Source of the DNA: Betaproteobacteria bacterium
GTDB taxonomy: Bacteria > Pseudomonadota > Gammaproteobacteria > Burkholderiales > JACQAP01
Direction of reading: 5' to 3'
Assembly: GCA_016194905.1 (NCBI GenBank)
Contig: JACQAP010000005.1
Coordinates: 141,114-205,113 of the forward strand
DNA length: 64,000 bases
In this document: positions 1 to 9,071 of the stretch, in pieces
Numbering within the stretch: position 1 is the first letter of the stretch
How the letters are laid out: every line of letters begins with the position of its first letter
Translations under genes and position numbers: made by a program
Notes under the pieces: generated by a model
Told to the model about the DNA's origin: nothing
Seen by the model: the letters and a program-made list of their open reading frames with translations, nothing else
The model's database searches: none

Positions 1-450
1 GAAGATTACTTTCAAGTCGTGCTCGGCAAGCCAGGGGCCAAGCCAACCCTGCAGGCCGAAGATCAGAACGTAAATCAGTCCCGAAACCACCGGCGAAACC
101 GAAAACGGCAAGTCGATCAAGGTAATCAGCAGATTCTTGCCGCGGAACTCGAACTTGGCGATCGCCCACGCAGCGGCGACACCGAACACGACGTTGAGCG
201 GTACGGCGATCGCTGCGGCGATGAGCGTGAGCTCGATCGCGGACAACGCATCCGGCTCGACGATGGAGGCGAAGTAGACCCCCACGCCTTTTCTCAGTGC
301 TTCGCAGAACACCGAAATCAGCGGCACGAACAGGAACAGCGTCAGGAACGCCAGCGCGAGGCCGATCAGGGTCCAGCGCACCCACACCGGTTCCTGCGTG
401 GCGCGCACGCCGCGTCCCGCGGCGTCGAGGGGAAGCGCAATGGAACTCAT
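1..450 (-). CDS. cysW: Sulfate ABC transporter permease CysW (partial, cut by window edge)
   Basis: This is the second inner-membrane permease of the sulfate/thiosulfate ABC importer and pairs with CysT. About 150 N-terminal residues are visible, read right to left from an ATG at 448-450. A hydrophobic segment (VRWTLIGLALAFLTLFLFVP) is followed by the start of the permease core, with DLPFSVSPVVSGLIYVLIFG matching the CysT/CysW family. The gene starts 10 bp after the cysT stop, so the two are surely co-transcribed. The ATPase CysA would be expected beyond the window edge. The C-terminal half, with the EAA loop that contacts the ATPase, is not visible. Confidence 0.93.
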   Translation of the reverse strand, partial: MSSIALPLDAAGRGVRATQEPVWVRWTLIGLALAFLTLFLFVPLISVFCEALRKGVGVYFASIVEPDALSAIELTLIAAAIAVPLNVVFGVAAAWAIAKFEFRGKNLLITLIDLPFSVSPVVSGLIYVLIFGLQGWLGPWLAEHDLKVIF

Positions 451-460
451 CGGCGTGTTC

Positions 461-1297
461 TCATAGCGCTTCTCCGCGTCGCCGGCTCCACCATTGCAGC
501 CAGTTGATGATCAGCAGCAGGACAAAGGAAATGGCCAGCATCACCACCGCCAGCGCGGTGGCGCCGATATAGTCGTATTGCTCCAGCTTGGTAATGATCA
601 GCAGTGGCGTGATCTCCGAAACCATCGGCATGTTGCCGGCAATGAAAATCACCGATCCGTATTCGCCGACCGCACGCGCGAATGCCAGTGCGAAGCCGGT
701 CACCAAAGCGGGCAATACCGTGGGAAATATTACGCGCGCAAAAGTCTGCAGCCGTGTGGCGCCGAGCGTCGCCGCCGCCTCTTCGAGTTCCGACTCCACG
801 TCCTCCAGCACCGGCTGCACCGTGCGCACCACGAATGGCAGGCCGATGAAGGTCAGCGCGACGAAGACACCGAGCGGGGTGAAGGCGACCTTGACGCCGA
901 AGGGCTCGAACCATCGGCCGATCCAGCCGTTGCCCGCATACAGCGCGGTCAGTGCAATGCCGGCCACCGCGGTCGGCAGGGCGAATGGCAGATCGACCAG
1001 CGCATCGATGATTTGCTTGCCGGGAAAGCGATAACGCACCAGCACCCAGGCCACCAGCAACCCGAAGACTGCATTCAGCAGTGCCGCCGCGAGCGATGCG
1101 CCGAATGTCAGCCGGTAGGACGCCACAACCCTCGGCGTGGTCACCGTGGCCCAGAACTCAGGCCAGGACAGGGCCGCTGTCTTGATAAATGCCGCCGACA
1201 ACGGGATCAGCACGATCAGGCTCAGATAGAGCAGCGTGAACCCGAGCGCCAGGTTGAACCCCGGCAGAACGCTGTGTTGTTTGAACAGCCTTACCAC
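461..1297 (-). CDS. cysT: Sulfate ABC transporter permease CysT (CysU)
   Basis: Inner-membrane permease of the sulfate importer, 278 residues, the usual family length. Several hydrophobic helices are visible. The ABC-permease EAA loop ([20 protein letters not shown]) lies near residues 172-191, and [12 protein letters not shown] around 211-222 is a typical CysT stretch. The start is a GTG at 1295-1297 that overlaps the last codons of the upstream EAL gene by 7 bp, so translation is probably coupled. It sits between the binding protein and CysW, in the standard order sbp-cysT-cysW. Confidence 0.95.
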   Translation of the reverse strand: MVRLFKQHSVLPGFNLALGFTLLYLSLIVLIPLSAAFIKTAALSWPEFWATVTTPRVVASYRLTFGASLAAALLNAVFGLLVAWVLVRYRFPGKQIIDALVDLPFALPTAVAGIALTALYAGNGWIGRWFEPFGVKVAFTPLGVFVALTFIGLPFVVRTVQPVLEDVESELEEAAATLGATRLQTFARVIFPTVLPALVTGFALAFARAVGEYGSVIFIAGNMPMVSEITPLLIITKLEQYDYIGATALAVVMLAISFVLLLIINWLQWWSRRRGEAL

Positions 1298-1907
1298 GCG
1301 TACCCCGGATGGCTGCCTTGCTCTTGCGCACGGCGCGATATCGACTCGATCTCACGCGTCGGCTCGCCCAGGAAACGCCCCTGCAGCAGATCGGCCCCGG
1401 CGCGTACCCCTGCAGACATTTCCTGTTCGGTTTCGACGTCTCTGACCAGCAACGTAGCGCCGAATCGATGAATCGCGTCTACCAGCGCAGGCATTCCGCC
1501 ACAAGACTTCAACTGACCCGCTCCCAGCCTGACGAAATCGGGATAGAGGCTGCCGAGTTCCGCCATCCAGCCCTCGTTTTCCCCGCCGTGATTGATGGCG
1601 ATGCGATAACCCCTCGAGCGATGATTGACCATCACATGCTTCAGGAACCGCCAGTCCCGGTTCACCTCGGCCGGGATTTCGATCACGACACGAGCGGTTT
1701 CCACGCCGATCAGGTCGAGCACTTTTTCAAAAGACGGCCATGGCCGTCTTTCACGCTTTCCAGCAGCCGCGCCTGCACGGCCACGACCAGGTTCTGGCGA
1801 CAATGGAAAAAATGACCGACAATCCAGCCATCCGCCGAGCGCTGCAACGGATAATCGGTGGCGGCTTGTATGCGCGCCAACGCGTCCTTGTCTGCAAGAA
1901 ACTCCAT
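1291..1907 (-). pseudogene. Degenerate EAL-domain protein, broken by a one-base frameshift
   Basis: Two overlapping frames together make one protein of about 205 residues. The first begins MEFLADKDALARIQAATDYP at 1907 and runs into a stop soon after 1740. The second carries the rest: FEKVLDLIG, then VVIEIPAEVNRDW, a YRIAINHGG stretch and ADLLQGRFLGEP, resembling the C-terminal half of c-di-GMP phosphodiesterase (EAL) domains. One extra T in the TTTT run of the coding strand near 1729-1732 would restore RLFEKVLDLIG. The N-terminal EAL signature and most metal ligands are absent even in the restored protein, so it is probably not an active phosphodiesterase. It lies 5 bp after sbp and overlaps cysT. 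A sequencing or assembly error is possible. Confidence 0.7.
1730..1751. repeat. Perfect 22-bp palindrome at the EAL frameshift
   Basis: The half-site AAAGACGGCCA is followed directly by its exact reverse complement, centred between 1740 and 1741. The A-run needed to restore the EAL reading frame is at its left edge. It would fold into a strong hairpin in RNA or single-stranded DNA, a known setting for replication slippage and for base-calling errors. Confidence 0.9.
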
Positions 1908-1912
1908 GGTCG

Positions 1913-2947
1913 CTACTTCTGATAGATCTGATCGAACACGCCGCCATCGGCGAAATGGGTCTTCTGCGCTTTTTGCCAGCCGCCGAATACCGCGTCGATC
2001 CTGAAAAGATTGATCTTCGGGAACTGGGTCGCATATTTCGCCGCGACCTTCGGATCCGTCGGCCGATAGAAATTGCGTCCGGCGATGTTCTGCCCCTCCT
2101 CGCTGTACAGATACTCGAGGTAAGCCTGCGCCACCTTGCGGGTGCCGTGCTTGTCGGCGACCTTGTCGACAAGGGTCACGGGCGGTTCGGCCAGAATGCT
2201 GATGGACGGCACGACGATATCGACTTTTTCCGGGCCCAGCTCTTTCACCGCCAGGAAAGCTTCGTTCTCCCAGGCCAACAACACGTCGCCGATGCCACGC
2301 TCGACGAACGTGGTCGTCGATCCGCGGGCACCGGAGTCGAGCACCGGAACATTCTTGTAGATCTTCGCGACGAATTCCTTGGCCTTGGCTTCGTCGTTAC
2401 CGAAGTTCTTCAGCGCATAACCCCATGCCGCGAGATAGTTCCAGCGCGCCCCCCCGGAGGTTTTCGGGTTCGGCGTTATCACCGAAATGCCGGGCTTGGC
2501 GATGTCGTCCCAATCCTTGATGTGCTTGGGATTGCCCCTGCGCACCAGGAAAACGATCGTCGACGTGTACGGCGAACTGTTGTGCGGCAACCGCTTCTGC
2601 CAGTCGGTAGGGAGCAGTTTCGCCTTCGCGGCGATTTCGTCGATGTCGTAGGCAAGCGCGAGCGTGACGACATCAGCGGTCAAACCGTCGATCACCGTCC
2701 GCGCCTGCTTGCCCGACCCGCCGTGAGACTGCCTGATGGTGACCTTGTCTTTGGTCCCGGCCTCCCATTGTCTGGCGAATGCGGCATTGAACTCCTGGTA
2801 GAGCTCGCGCGTAGGGTCGTAGGACACGTTGAGCAATTCTGTATCGGCATGCGCTGATGCACCCCAAGTGAACAGAAAAGCGACAATCAGTTCATATCCC
2901 ACACTACGCGAGAACATGCTTTTCAATGATGACGGAAAGCGTTTCAT
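1913..2947 (-). CDS. sbp: Periplasmic sulfate-binding protein
   Basis: Captures sulfate in the periplasm and delivers it to CysT/CysW. It has 344 residues with an N-terminal signal (hydrophobic core [13 protein letters not shown], likely cleavage after ASAHA near residue 34). Family signatures are all present: [10 protein letters not shown] near 43-51, [10 protein letters not shown] near 74-83, [19 protein letters not shown] near 160-178, and [19 protein letters not shown] at the C-terminus. It follows the porin by 11 bp and precedes the broken EAL gene by 5 bp, inside the sulfate-uptake operon. A second copy survives only as a tail at 4706-4838. Confidence 0.96.
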   Translation of the reverse strand: MKRFPSSLKSMFSRSVGYELIVAFLFTWGASAHADTELLNVSYDPTRELYQEFNAAFARQWEAGTKDKVTIRQSHGGSGKQARTVIDGLTADVVTLALAYDIDEIAAKAKLLPTDWQKRLPHNSSPYTSTIVFLVRRGNPKHIKDWDDIAKPGISVITPNPKTSGGARWNYLAAWGYALKNFGNDEAKAKEFVAKIYKNVPVLDSGARGSTTTFVERGIGDVLLAWENEAFLAVKELGPEKVDIVVPSISILAEPPVTLVDKVADKHGTRKVAQAYLEYLYSEEGQNIAGRNFYRPTDPKVAAKYATQFPKINLFRIDAVFGGWQKAQKTHFADGGVFDQIYQK

Positions 2948-2958
2948 CGGGGCGGTCC

Positions 2959-4335
2959 TCAGATCGCGGCCTGAAAGCGGGTGAGAATTGCTTTCTCCGG
3001 CGGCCGATCTCCTATCGCCGCTCCACCATCAAAATGCGTTTCTTCATAGTTGATCTGCACCTTGATATTCCGATTAAGGTACCAATTCAATCCCACTCCG
3101 ACCTCTCGCGCCTCGCGGGCAGACTGCGAAGGATTGGCCAGCCGGGTTGCGGCGGTCCCCGCGAAAGCGCCATCGTCGTTCGTCTGCACGCTGTAGCGCG
3201 TCACGAGTTCGAACGCACCCCACCGGCCGTCGGATGAAGAAAAAGGCCTGTTGGGCACGGGCACGCCACGATAGGAAGCATTCTCACCGGTAATGACCCA
3301 ATACCCGGCTATCTGCCATGCGCGATTGTCTAGGTCTCGCTTGAGATTCGTGCTTCGGGAAATTTCCTGGCGCGAACTAATGTATTCGCCAAGCAAACCG
3401 AAGGGTCCGACGTAGTAGTAGAACTGGGGCGATACGCGATCATGGCTTCCGTCCGCATAGGCTCCAGTCGCGTAATTGAAGAAATTCTGCTGCCCCATCG
3501 TCTTGAACTGCGGAAGATCAGACGTCGTCGGGTTGCCATGATGATGACCAGTGCTGTAGGAAACTCCGAAGCCGAGGCTCTTCAGCGCGCTGTCGCCGTT
3601 TTTGAAGGGTTCCAGGAATATTCGCCCCACCCCGTCCTTGCCGTTGTTGTCGTCGCCGTCAGAGAGACCGTTATCATAGACGCCGTCGAAAATGCCCAGT
3701 TGATAGGACACCGTGTTCGAAAATACACTGCCTGCAAACTGCAAACCAACGTCGCGATTGGGCGCAAGATTGGTCGGCAATGCGCGTTCGATGAATTCGT
3801 TTTCGCTATCAAGCTGAAGGCGTTCCAGGCCCACCGGTGATTTGAATTTTCCAGCGCGAATATTGAAGGCCGGGTCGAGTCTCGCCTCGACATATTCCTC
3901 CTGGATCGTCTGGCCATTTCCAAAATCCGGCATGATTCTCAGCACGAATTTTTCGGCAATCAATGCTTCGAGAATCGGTCTCGCTTTCCTGACAAGAATG
4001 TTGTCGGGCGCGTTGCCGGACGGGAGACTATGATCCGTATACCAGCGGGTATCGGCCTGAACGACGCCCCCAAGTCGCAGGGAAAATGCGCCATCCCCGG
4101 ACTTGATGTAAAAACCGTCCTTTCCTGCGGAAATCCCGGAAGTTTCTTTCGCCTTCGCTGTAGCCGCCTCCTTGTCCAGTTCCTGCAGTCTCTGTAGCAC
4201 GCGTATTTTCTGATCCAGTTCGTCGAGTTGCTGTTTGATTTGCGAAACGTCGTCTTCCGCAGCCGCGAAAGGCGAAGTCAGGATGAAGCTTGCGGCCAAT
4301 GCGCCGGCCAGGGTTTGTAACCGAAACGGATTCAT
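2959..4335 (-). CDS. Outer-membrane porin, phosphate-selective OprO/OprP type
   Basis: Predicted 458-residue outer-membrane channel. I chose the ATG at 4335 because AGGGAG lies about 8 bases upstream; an in-frame extension to 4377 lacks this. A signal peptide (about residues 1-26) is followed by a short heptad-like helix ([20 protein letters not shown]) and then a beta-rich porin body with [14 protein letters not shown] and [16 protein letters not shown], as in OprO/OprP proteins. These family members favour anions. The position directly upstream of the sulfate-binding protein suggests an outer-membrane entry route for sulfate; that substrate is inferred from context only. Confidence 0.85.
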   Translation of the reverse strand: MNPFRLQTLAGALAASFILTSPFAAAEDDVSQIKQQLDELDQKIRVLQRLQELDKEAATAKAKETSGISAGKDGFYIKSGDGAFSLRLGGVVQADTRWYTDHSLPSGNAPDNILVRKARPILEALIAEKFVLRIMPDFGNGQTIQEEYVEARLDPAFNIRAGKFKSPVGLERLQLDSENEFIERALPTNLAPNRDVGLQFAGSVFSNTVSYQLGIFDGVYDNGLSDGDDNNGKDGVGRIFLEPFKNGDSALKSLGFGVSYSTGHHHGNPTTSDLPQFKTMGQQNFFNYATGAYADGSHDRVSPQFYYYVGPFGLLGEYISSRQEISRSTNLKRDLDNRAWQIAGYWVITGENASYRGVPVPNRPFSSSDGRWGAFELVTRYSVQTNDDGAFAGTAATRLANPSQSAREAREVGVGLNWYLNRNIKVQINYEETHFDGGAAIGDRPPEKAILTRFQAAI

Positions 4336-4466
4336 TCGAAGAACTCCCTTTAAAAAATTACGGAGCCCTCCGGTCATCCGGTCAGGTCGCCGACATCGTT
4401 TTGTTTTTTGCCGCCTCCAGTCTTCTGGTTGGCCTGCCCGGGGTGTTGCCGAGCCGGTTTACCCGG

Positions 4467-4688
4467 CTAGCGAATTTGACGTATCGCGTTCTTGCGGCCC
4501 GGTTCGTCGCGGACCACGCGAATTTTTTCCCTACACTCTATTTGCACGACCTTGCCGTCGTGGACGACCACTTCGATCGAGCCGTAGTCGATGCGCGCTA
4601 TGGCCCGAAGGATCTCCCGCTCGATTTCCGGGGACAGCCGTTTATCGGTCTGCCCTTCCTCAATCCGCTTTGCGTCGAACTCGGCCAT
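4467..4688 (-). CDS. YezD-like small protein (DUF2292)
   Basis: A 73-residue soluble protein with the DUF2292/YezD core EREILRAIARIDYGSIEVVV followed by HDGKVVQIECREKIR. Members of this small family recur beside sulfate or sulfonate uptake and sulfur-assimilation genes in many bacteria, but their biochemical role is not established. Here it lies between the tail of a lost sulfate-binding gene (its ATG is 17 bp past that stop) and the porin gene, so it probably leads the surviving uptake transcript. Confidence 0.85.
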   Translation of the reverse strand: MAEFDAKRIEEGQTDKRLSPEIEREILRAIARIDYGSIEVVVHDGKVVQIECREKIRVVRDEPGRKNAIRQIR

Positions 4689-4705
4689 CGCTGTTTCGCC
4701 TTTGT

Positions 4706-4838
4706 TTATTTGACCTGATAGATCTGATCGAACAGACCGCCATCGCTGAAATGCACCGCCTGGGCCTGCTTCCAGCCGCCGGAAACCTCGTCGACCGTGA
4801 ACAGGTCGAGCTTCTTGAAAGTCGCTTCGTTAATTGAC
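4706..4838 (-). pseudogene. C-terminal remnant of a second sulfate-binding protein gene
   Basis: Reading leftwards, about 40 codons encode [20 protein letters not shown] and then [15 protein letters not shown] with a TAA at 4706-4708. This aligns with the C-terminus of the intact Sbp ([20 protein letters not shown], then [13 protein letters not shown]) but is clearly divergent, so it is a paralogue and not a recent copy. Upstream of about 4838 the similarity ends with no start codon or signal peptide. The rest of the gene has been deleted, leaving the tail between the promoter region and yezD. Confidence 0.85.
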
Positions 4839-4879
4839 AACAGAGGAGCTGCGAAATCGAGTGGGAAGTTACCGGGCTC

Positions 4880-4935
4880 CTGTTATGAATGGAAATAATA
4901 TAATCTCATGTTCTTATCGTTATTAGGAATATTTA
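4880..4935 (-). promoter_or_regulatory. Likely promoter/CysB operator region of the sulfate-uptake operon
   Basis: An AT-rich island in GC-rich surroundings directly upstream of the leftward sulfate-uptake genes. The + strand has CTCATGTTCTTATCG at 4905-4919, closely matching CTTATATTTCTTATG at 12214-12228 in the divergent tauE-cysI/cysB promoter region. A shared site upstream of both sulfur operons fits a CysB operator. On the minus strand, ATTATATTA near 4896-4904 could serve as a -10 region. This is inferred by eye from two sites. Confidence 0.5.
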
Positions 4936-4944
4936 ACGAGGCGT

Positions 4945-4969
4945 AAAAAAGCCGGCTTTGCGCCGGCTT
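4945..4969 (-). terminator. Rho-independent terminator of the cysI-cobA operon
   Basis: Read on the minus strand, AAGCCGGC, a five-base loop and GCCGGCTT form an 8-bp stem followed by six T residues (4950-4945). It lies 27 bp past the cobA stop and ends the leftward sulfate-reduction operon. Confidence 0.9.
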
Positions 4970-4995
4970 CCTGACAACAGCAACGCCGATATTTT

Positions 4996-5766
4996 TCAGC
5001 GTGAAGTCGCCTGCAGCGGTGTATCGTCAGCCACCAGTTCCTGTCCGGTCAGGGCATGCGCACGTTTCCTGAAAACGTTGCCGAACAACAGCAACGCGGG
5101 ACCGGCCAATCCTCGCGCGGCACCGTTCTTGAGTCCGCGCAACGTGGACCCGATATGCCGGGAGCCTGGCAACGAGGCATTCTCCACTAGGACAACGGGG
5201 GTCGACATCGGCATGCCCTGTGCTTCCAGTATTCCCGCAATTTCCGCCGCCTGGCCGACTGCCATGTACAGCACCGCCGTATCGGCCCGGGCTACCGCCG
5301 ACGCCCAGTCGCTGACGTCCTCACCTTCGCCGATCCTTGGCGTAACGAAAACAACGCTGCGGCTGACGCCGCGCTCGGTCAGCGAAACACCCAGTTCCGC
5401 GCTGGCGGCCAGCGCCGATGTAATACCGGGTACGATCTCGTAAGGCACGCCTGCCGACTCAAGCGCCTCGATCTCTTCCTGCGCCCTGCCGAACAGCATC
5501 GGATCGCCGCCTTTGAGCCTGACCACAATGTCGTACTTGCCGGCGGCTTCGATCAGATTGCGATTGATGAAGCGCTGGTCCGTCGAGATGCGGCTGCAAC
5601 GCTTGCCCACGGCCACCTGTTTGGCACCAGGAGCCAATGCGAGCATCTCCGCTTGCACCAGCGCGTCATGAAAAACGATTTCGGCACGCTTCAATAACTC
5701 GGCGCCTCGCAAGGTGATCAGGTCGGCAGCACCGGGCCCCGCACCGATAAGATAAACCTTGCCCAT
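4996..5766 (-). CDS. cobA: Uroporphyrinogen-III C-methyltransferase (SUMT)
   Basis: Uses two SAM molecules to convert uroporphyrinogen III to precorrin-2, the committed step to siroheme (and cobalamin). It has 256 residues, the single-domain SUMT length, so the CysG dehydrogenase/ferrochelatase domain is absent and must come from elsewhere. Motifs: GAGPG at 8-12, VVRLKGGDPMLFGR near 81-94, PGITSA at 113-118. Its ATG overlaps the ferredoxin stop (TAATG). As last gene of the operon it presumably supplies siroheme for CysI. Confidence 0.95.
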   Translation of the reverse strand: MGKVYLIGAGPGAADLITLRGAELLKRAEIVFHDALVQAEMLALAPGAKQVAVGKRCSRISTDQRFINRNLIEAAGKYDIVVRLKGGDPMLFGRAQEEIEALESAGVPYEIVPGITSALAASAELGVSLTERGVSRSVVFVTPRIGEGEDVSDWASAVARADTAVLYMAVGQAAEIAGILEAQGMPMSTPVVLVENASLPGSRHIGSTLRGLKNGAARGLAGPALLLFGNVFRKRAHALTGQELVADDTPLQATSR

Positions 5767-6092
5767 TAGGCGAACTCCAGCAAAGCGCGTTTGTCCTTGA
5801 TCTGCGCCCAGTGTTCCGCATCGATAGGCTCAGGTTTCTTCTCGGTGATCGGCGACCAGGCTTTTGCCGCTTCCGCATTGATACGGATGAAGTCCCGCTG
5901 GTCTTCGGGTACGTCGTCTTCCGCAAAGATGGCTTCGACTGGACACTCGGCAACGCACAAACTGCAATCTATGCAGGTCTCCGGGTCGATTGCGAGAAAG
6001 TTCGCTCCTTCGACGAAGCAATCGACCGGGCACACATCCACGCAGTCGGTATGCTTGCAGTTGATGCACGACTCTGTCACGACGTAGGTCAT
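5766..6092 (-). CDS. fdxA: 7Fe ferredoxin, FdxA type
   Basis: A 108-residue ferredoxin with the Azotobacter FdI cysteine pattern. Cys9, Cys17 and Cys50 would hold a [3Fe-4S] cluster; Cys21, Cys40, Cys43 and Cys46 would hold a [4Fe-4S] cluster, with Cys12 and Cys25 extra. It is translationally coupled to cobA and lies 30 bp after cysN. No flavoprotein subunit CysJ is encoded nearby, so this ferredoxin is a reasonable candidate electron donor to CysI or CysH. That role is inferred from position; FdxA also occurs as a housekeeping ferredoxin in many Proteobacteria. Confidence 0.93.
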   Translation of the reverse strand: MTYVVTESCINCKHTDCVDVCPVDCFVEGANFLAIDPETCIDCSLCVAECPVEAIFAEDDVPEDQRDFIRINAEAAKAWSPITEKKPEPIDAEHWAQIKDKRALLEFA

Positions 6093-6122
6093 CTTGCGTT
6101 CCTGTGCTGCGAAATGTCCGAT

Positions 6123-7394
6123 TTATTCGATGAGTCCGGCGGCAACGGTATTGTTGCTGGTCTCGTCGATGACGATGAAACTGCCGGCGGCCCGATTCCG
6201 GCGATAGGGTTCGAACGCGACAGGCTGCGCGGTCTTGACCGAAATGCGGCCGATGTCGTTCAGCGCGAACGTGTCGGCCGATTCCTGCACCAGCGTGTTG
6301 ACGTTCATCCGGTACTGCGGGGACCCGAGCAACGCCTTGACCACCCGGGTACCCTGCTTGATCAGGTAGCGCCGGCTGCGATTGAAGGGTTCGGTCGCCA
6401 GCCAGCACAGGGTCGCCTCGAATTCGCGCGCCACGACCGGTAACGTCCCGGTTGCCGCCAATACTTCGCCGCGCGAGATATCGAGCTGGTCTTCGAGCAC
6501 GACCGTTACCGACTGCGGCGCCTGTGCCCGCTCGACAGTCCCGTCGAAGGTGCGGACCGTACGGACTCGCGAAGTCTGCCCGGACGGCAGCACGGTAATA
6601 GCGTCTCCGATACCGATGCTTCCGGATTCGATCCGGCCGGCATAGCCGCGCGCGCCTTCCACGCCACTGTCTCCCGGTCTCGACACCAGTTGCACCGGGA
6701 AAAAGAGCTGCCCGTGCACGGCGGAACGCGCCACTTCGGCGCTCTCGAGTATTTCCAGCAGCGTCGGTCCGCGGTACCACAACAACCTGTCGCCACGCCC
6801 GACGACCATATCGCCCTGCAGCGCCGACATCGGCAGCGCGTCAACCCGATAGAAATCGAGGTCGCGTACAAAACCATCGAAGGCTTTGCTGATGTCGTCG
6901 AATACCTGCCGCGAATAATCCACCAGGTCCATCTTGTTCACCGCCAGCACCACGTGCGGAATGCGCAGCAGGCTGGCGATATAGGCATGACGGCGCGACT
7001 GCGTCAGCAATCCCTTGCGCGCATCCACCAGCACGATCGCCAGATCCGCGGTCGAGGCCCCGGTCACCATGTTGCGGGTGTACTGCTCGTGCCCGGGCGT
7101 ATCGGCGATGATGAACTTGCGCGACGGCGTGGCGAAATAGCGGTAGGCCACATCGATGGTGATGCCCTGCTCGCGTTCCGCGAGCAGCCCGTCGGTCAGC
7201 AGCGAAAGATCGATTCCAGTTTGACCGCGACGGCGGCTGGATTTCTCGATGGAGGAAAGCTGGTCCTCGAATATCGCTTTGGTGTCGTACAGCAGCCGCC
7301 CGATCAGCGTGCTTTTGCCGTCGTCGACGCTGCCTGCGCTGGTGAAGCGCAGCATGCCGGTATCCACGGGAGACAGGGTTTCGATCGCTGACAC
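6123..7394 (-). CDS. cysN: Sulfate adenylyltransferase large subunit CysN (GTPase)
   Basis: The GTPase subunit that drives CysD to form APS from sulfate and ATP. I place the start at the GTG at 7394 (VSAIETLSPVDTGMLRFTSA), which follows the cysD stop by one base; 423 residues result. The GTPase motifs are GSVDDGKST (21-29), DTPGHEQY (98-105) and NKMDLVD (153-159). The C-terminus shows no APS kinase (CysC) fusion, as expected for a pathway that reduces APS directly. It sits between cysD and fdxA. Confidence 0.96.
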   Translation of the reverse strand: MSAIETLSPVDTGMLRFTSAGSVDDGKSTLIGRLLYDTKAIFEDQLSSIEKSSRRRGQTGIDLSLLTDGLLAEREQGITIDVAYRYFATPSRKFIIADTPGHEQYTRNMVTGASTADLAIVLVDARKGLLTQSRRHAYIASLLRIPHVVLAVNKMDLVDYSRQVFDDISKAFDGFVRDLDFYRVDALPMSALQGDMVVGRGDRLLWYRGPTLLEILESAEVARSAVHGQLFFPVQLVSRPGDSGVEGARGYAGRIESGSIGIGDAITVLPSGQTSRVRTVRTFDGTVERAQAPQSVTVVLEDQLDISRGEVLAATGTLPVVAREFEATLCWLATEPFNRSRRYLIKQGTRVVKALLGSPQYRMNVNTLVQESADTFALNDIGRISVKTAQPVAFEPYRRNRAAGSFIVIDETSNNTVAAGLIE

Positions 7395-7395
7395 G

Positions 7396-8319
7396 TTAAA
7401 AATATCCTTCCTTCTTGCGCAGTTCCATCGACGCTTCCGACGTCTGATCGTCCATCCGCGTCGCGCCACGTTCGGTAATGCGGGTCGTCGCCGTTTCGAC
7501 GATGATTTCCTCCGCGGTTGCCGCGGTGGATTCCACCGGGCAGGTACAGGTCATGTCGCCAACGGTACGAAACCGCACTGAAATCGTTTCCACGGTTTCG
7601 CCCGCCTTCGGCCGCACGAGCTCCGACACCGGCAACAATCCGCCGGGCCTGCGCACCACTTCGCGCCGATGCGCGTAGTAGATCGAGGGAACCGCCAGCT
7701 TTTCGCGGTCGATGTACTGCCAGACGTCGAGTTCGGTCCAGTTGCTGATCGGAAACACGCGGATGTTTTCACCCTTGTGCACCCGCGTGTTGTAGAGACT
7801 CCACAACTCCGGGCGCTGGTTCTTCGGATCCCATTGGCCGAATTCATCCCGGAAAGAAAAGATACGCTCCTTCGCCCGCGATTTTTCTTCGTCACGCCGT
7901 GCCCCGCCGATGCAGGCATCGAATCCATGCTCGGCAATGGTGTCTAGCAAGGTCACCGACTGATGCACGTTGCGGCTTTCGTCTTCCGAACGCAACCTCA
8001 CCCTGCCGGCTCGAATCGAATCTTCCATGTGGCCGATGACCAGGCGCTCGCCGAGTTCGGCGGCACGCGCGTCGCGAAAAGCGATGACCTCGGGGAAGTT
8101 GTGCCCCGTGTCGATGTGCAGCAACGGGAACGGAAACCTCCCGGGACGGAATGCCTTTTCGGCCAGCCGCAGCATTACGATCGAATCCTTGCCACCGGAG
8201 AACAGCAGCGCCGGATTGCTGCATTCCGCCGCCACTTCGCGCAGGATGTGAATGGCCTCCGATTCGAGCCAGTCGAGATGGTTGATGCGCGTCGAGTCGA
8301 TCTGCAGCACGGCACTCAC
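7396..8319 (-). CDS. cysD: Sulfate adenylyltransferase small subunit CysD
   Basis: Catalytic ATP-sulfurylase subunit of the PP-loop family, 307 residues from a GTG at 8319 whose last bases overlap the cysH stop (GTGA). An upstream in-frame extension overlaps cysH and is rejected. The PP-loop is LLFSGGKDSIVML near 38-50; LHIDTGHNFPE and ACIGGARRDEEKSRAKER are further family signatures. It works with CysN and is coupled at both ends to its neighbours. Confidence 0.96.
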   Translation of the reverse strand: MSAVLQIDSTRINHLDWLESEAIHILREVAAECSNPALLFSGGKDSIVMLRLAEKAFRPGRFPFPLLHIDTGHNFPEVIAFRDARAAELGERLVIGHMEDSIRAGRVRLRSEDESRNVHQSVTLLDTIAEHGFDACIGGARRDEEKSRAKERIFSFRDEFGQWDPKNQRPELWSLYNTRVHKGENIRVFPISNWTELDVWQYIDREKLAVPSIYYAHRREVVRRPGGLLPVSELVRPKAGETVETISVRFRTVGDMTCTCPVESTAATAEEIIVETATTRITERGATRMDDQTSEASMELRKKEGYF

Positions 8320-9071
8320 GGTGTTTTTCCCTCGGTCGGCTTGACTAACGGCGAGACGTGAATTCCGCATTCCTTGCTGTCCCTCGATTCCCACCACCAG
8401 CGCCCGGCCCGAATGTCCTCGCCGGGGCGTATCGCACGCGTGCATGGATCGCAGCCGATGGAAGGATAGCCGCGGTCGTGCAGTGCGTTATAAGGCACCT
8501 CACGGTCGCGGACATAGGCCCATACTTCCTCCTCGCTCCAATCCGCCAGCGGATTGAATTTCACGAGGCCATGGGTGGCATCGAACTCGCGCAGCGGGAG
8601 GTCTGTGCGGGTGACCGACTGGGCGCGACGCAGTCCGGTAACCCACGCATCTCGACCTGCGAGGGCCCGCGCCAGCGGTTCCACCTTGCGGATGTGACAG
8701 CAACTCTTGCGTAACTCGACGCTTTCATAGAAAGCATTCGCACCGTGCGTGGAGACGTAGCGCTCTACCTTTTCTGTGTCAGGCCGGAATACTTCGACCT
8801 CGCGGGAATAGCGGCTGCGCATGCGCTCCAGCAGGTCCAGTGTCTCGCCTGGCAGGCGGCCGGTATCGAGCGTGAAGATGGTAATCGGCAGACCGGTTGT
8901 GAAGATGGCGTCCGCTACCACCATGTCTTCCGCGCCAAGGCTGCTGGCGAACGCGACATCGTGAAACTCGCTGGCGATTTCCTTCAACCGCGACACGAGG
9001 ACCCCATGGGGGTATCCGGAATTCGGCGAAGAAATCATGGGCTGGACGTGCATGGCCGCGTCTGCCTTCAT
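8316..9071 (-). CDS. cysH: Assimilatory APS reductase, iron-sulfur type (CysH)
   Basis: Reduces adenylylsulfate to sulfite and AMP. It has 251 residues from an ATG at 9071 that overlaps the DUF934 stop (ATGA). Four cysteines diagnostic of the [4Fe-4S] APS-reductase branch are present: Cys124-Cys125 (RKSCCHIRKVEPL) and Cys207/Cys210 (GCDPCTRA). The catalytic cysteine is in the C-terminal KECGIH motif (Cys235). E. coli-type PAPS reductases lack the two cluster pairs, so the substrate is most likely APS. The missing CysC kinase agrees. Confidence 0.95.
   Translation of the reverse strand: MKADAAMHVQPMISSPNSGYPHGVLVSRLKEIASEFHDVAFASSLGAEDMVVADAIFTTGLPITIFTLDTGRLPGETLDLLERMRSRYSREVEVFRPDTEKVERYVSTHGANAFYESVELRKSCCHIRKVEPLARALAGRDAWVTGLRRAQSVTRTDLPLREFDATHGLVKFNPLADWSEEEVWAYVRDREVPYNALHDRGYPSIGCDPCTRAIRPGEDIRAGRWWWESRDSKECGIHVSPLVKPTEGKTP

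Noticed and set aside
1291..2172. A 293-codon frame as a full-length EAL gene
   Set aside because: Its N-terminal half is out-of-frame sequence of sbp and the EAL gene; only the part after the frameshift is family-like.
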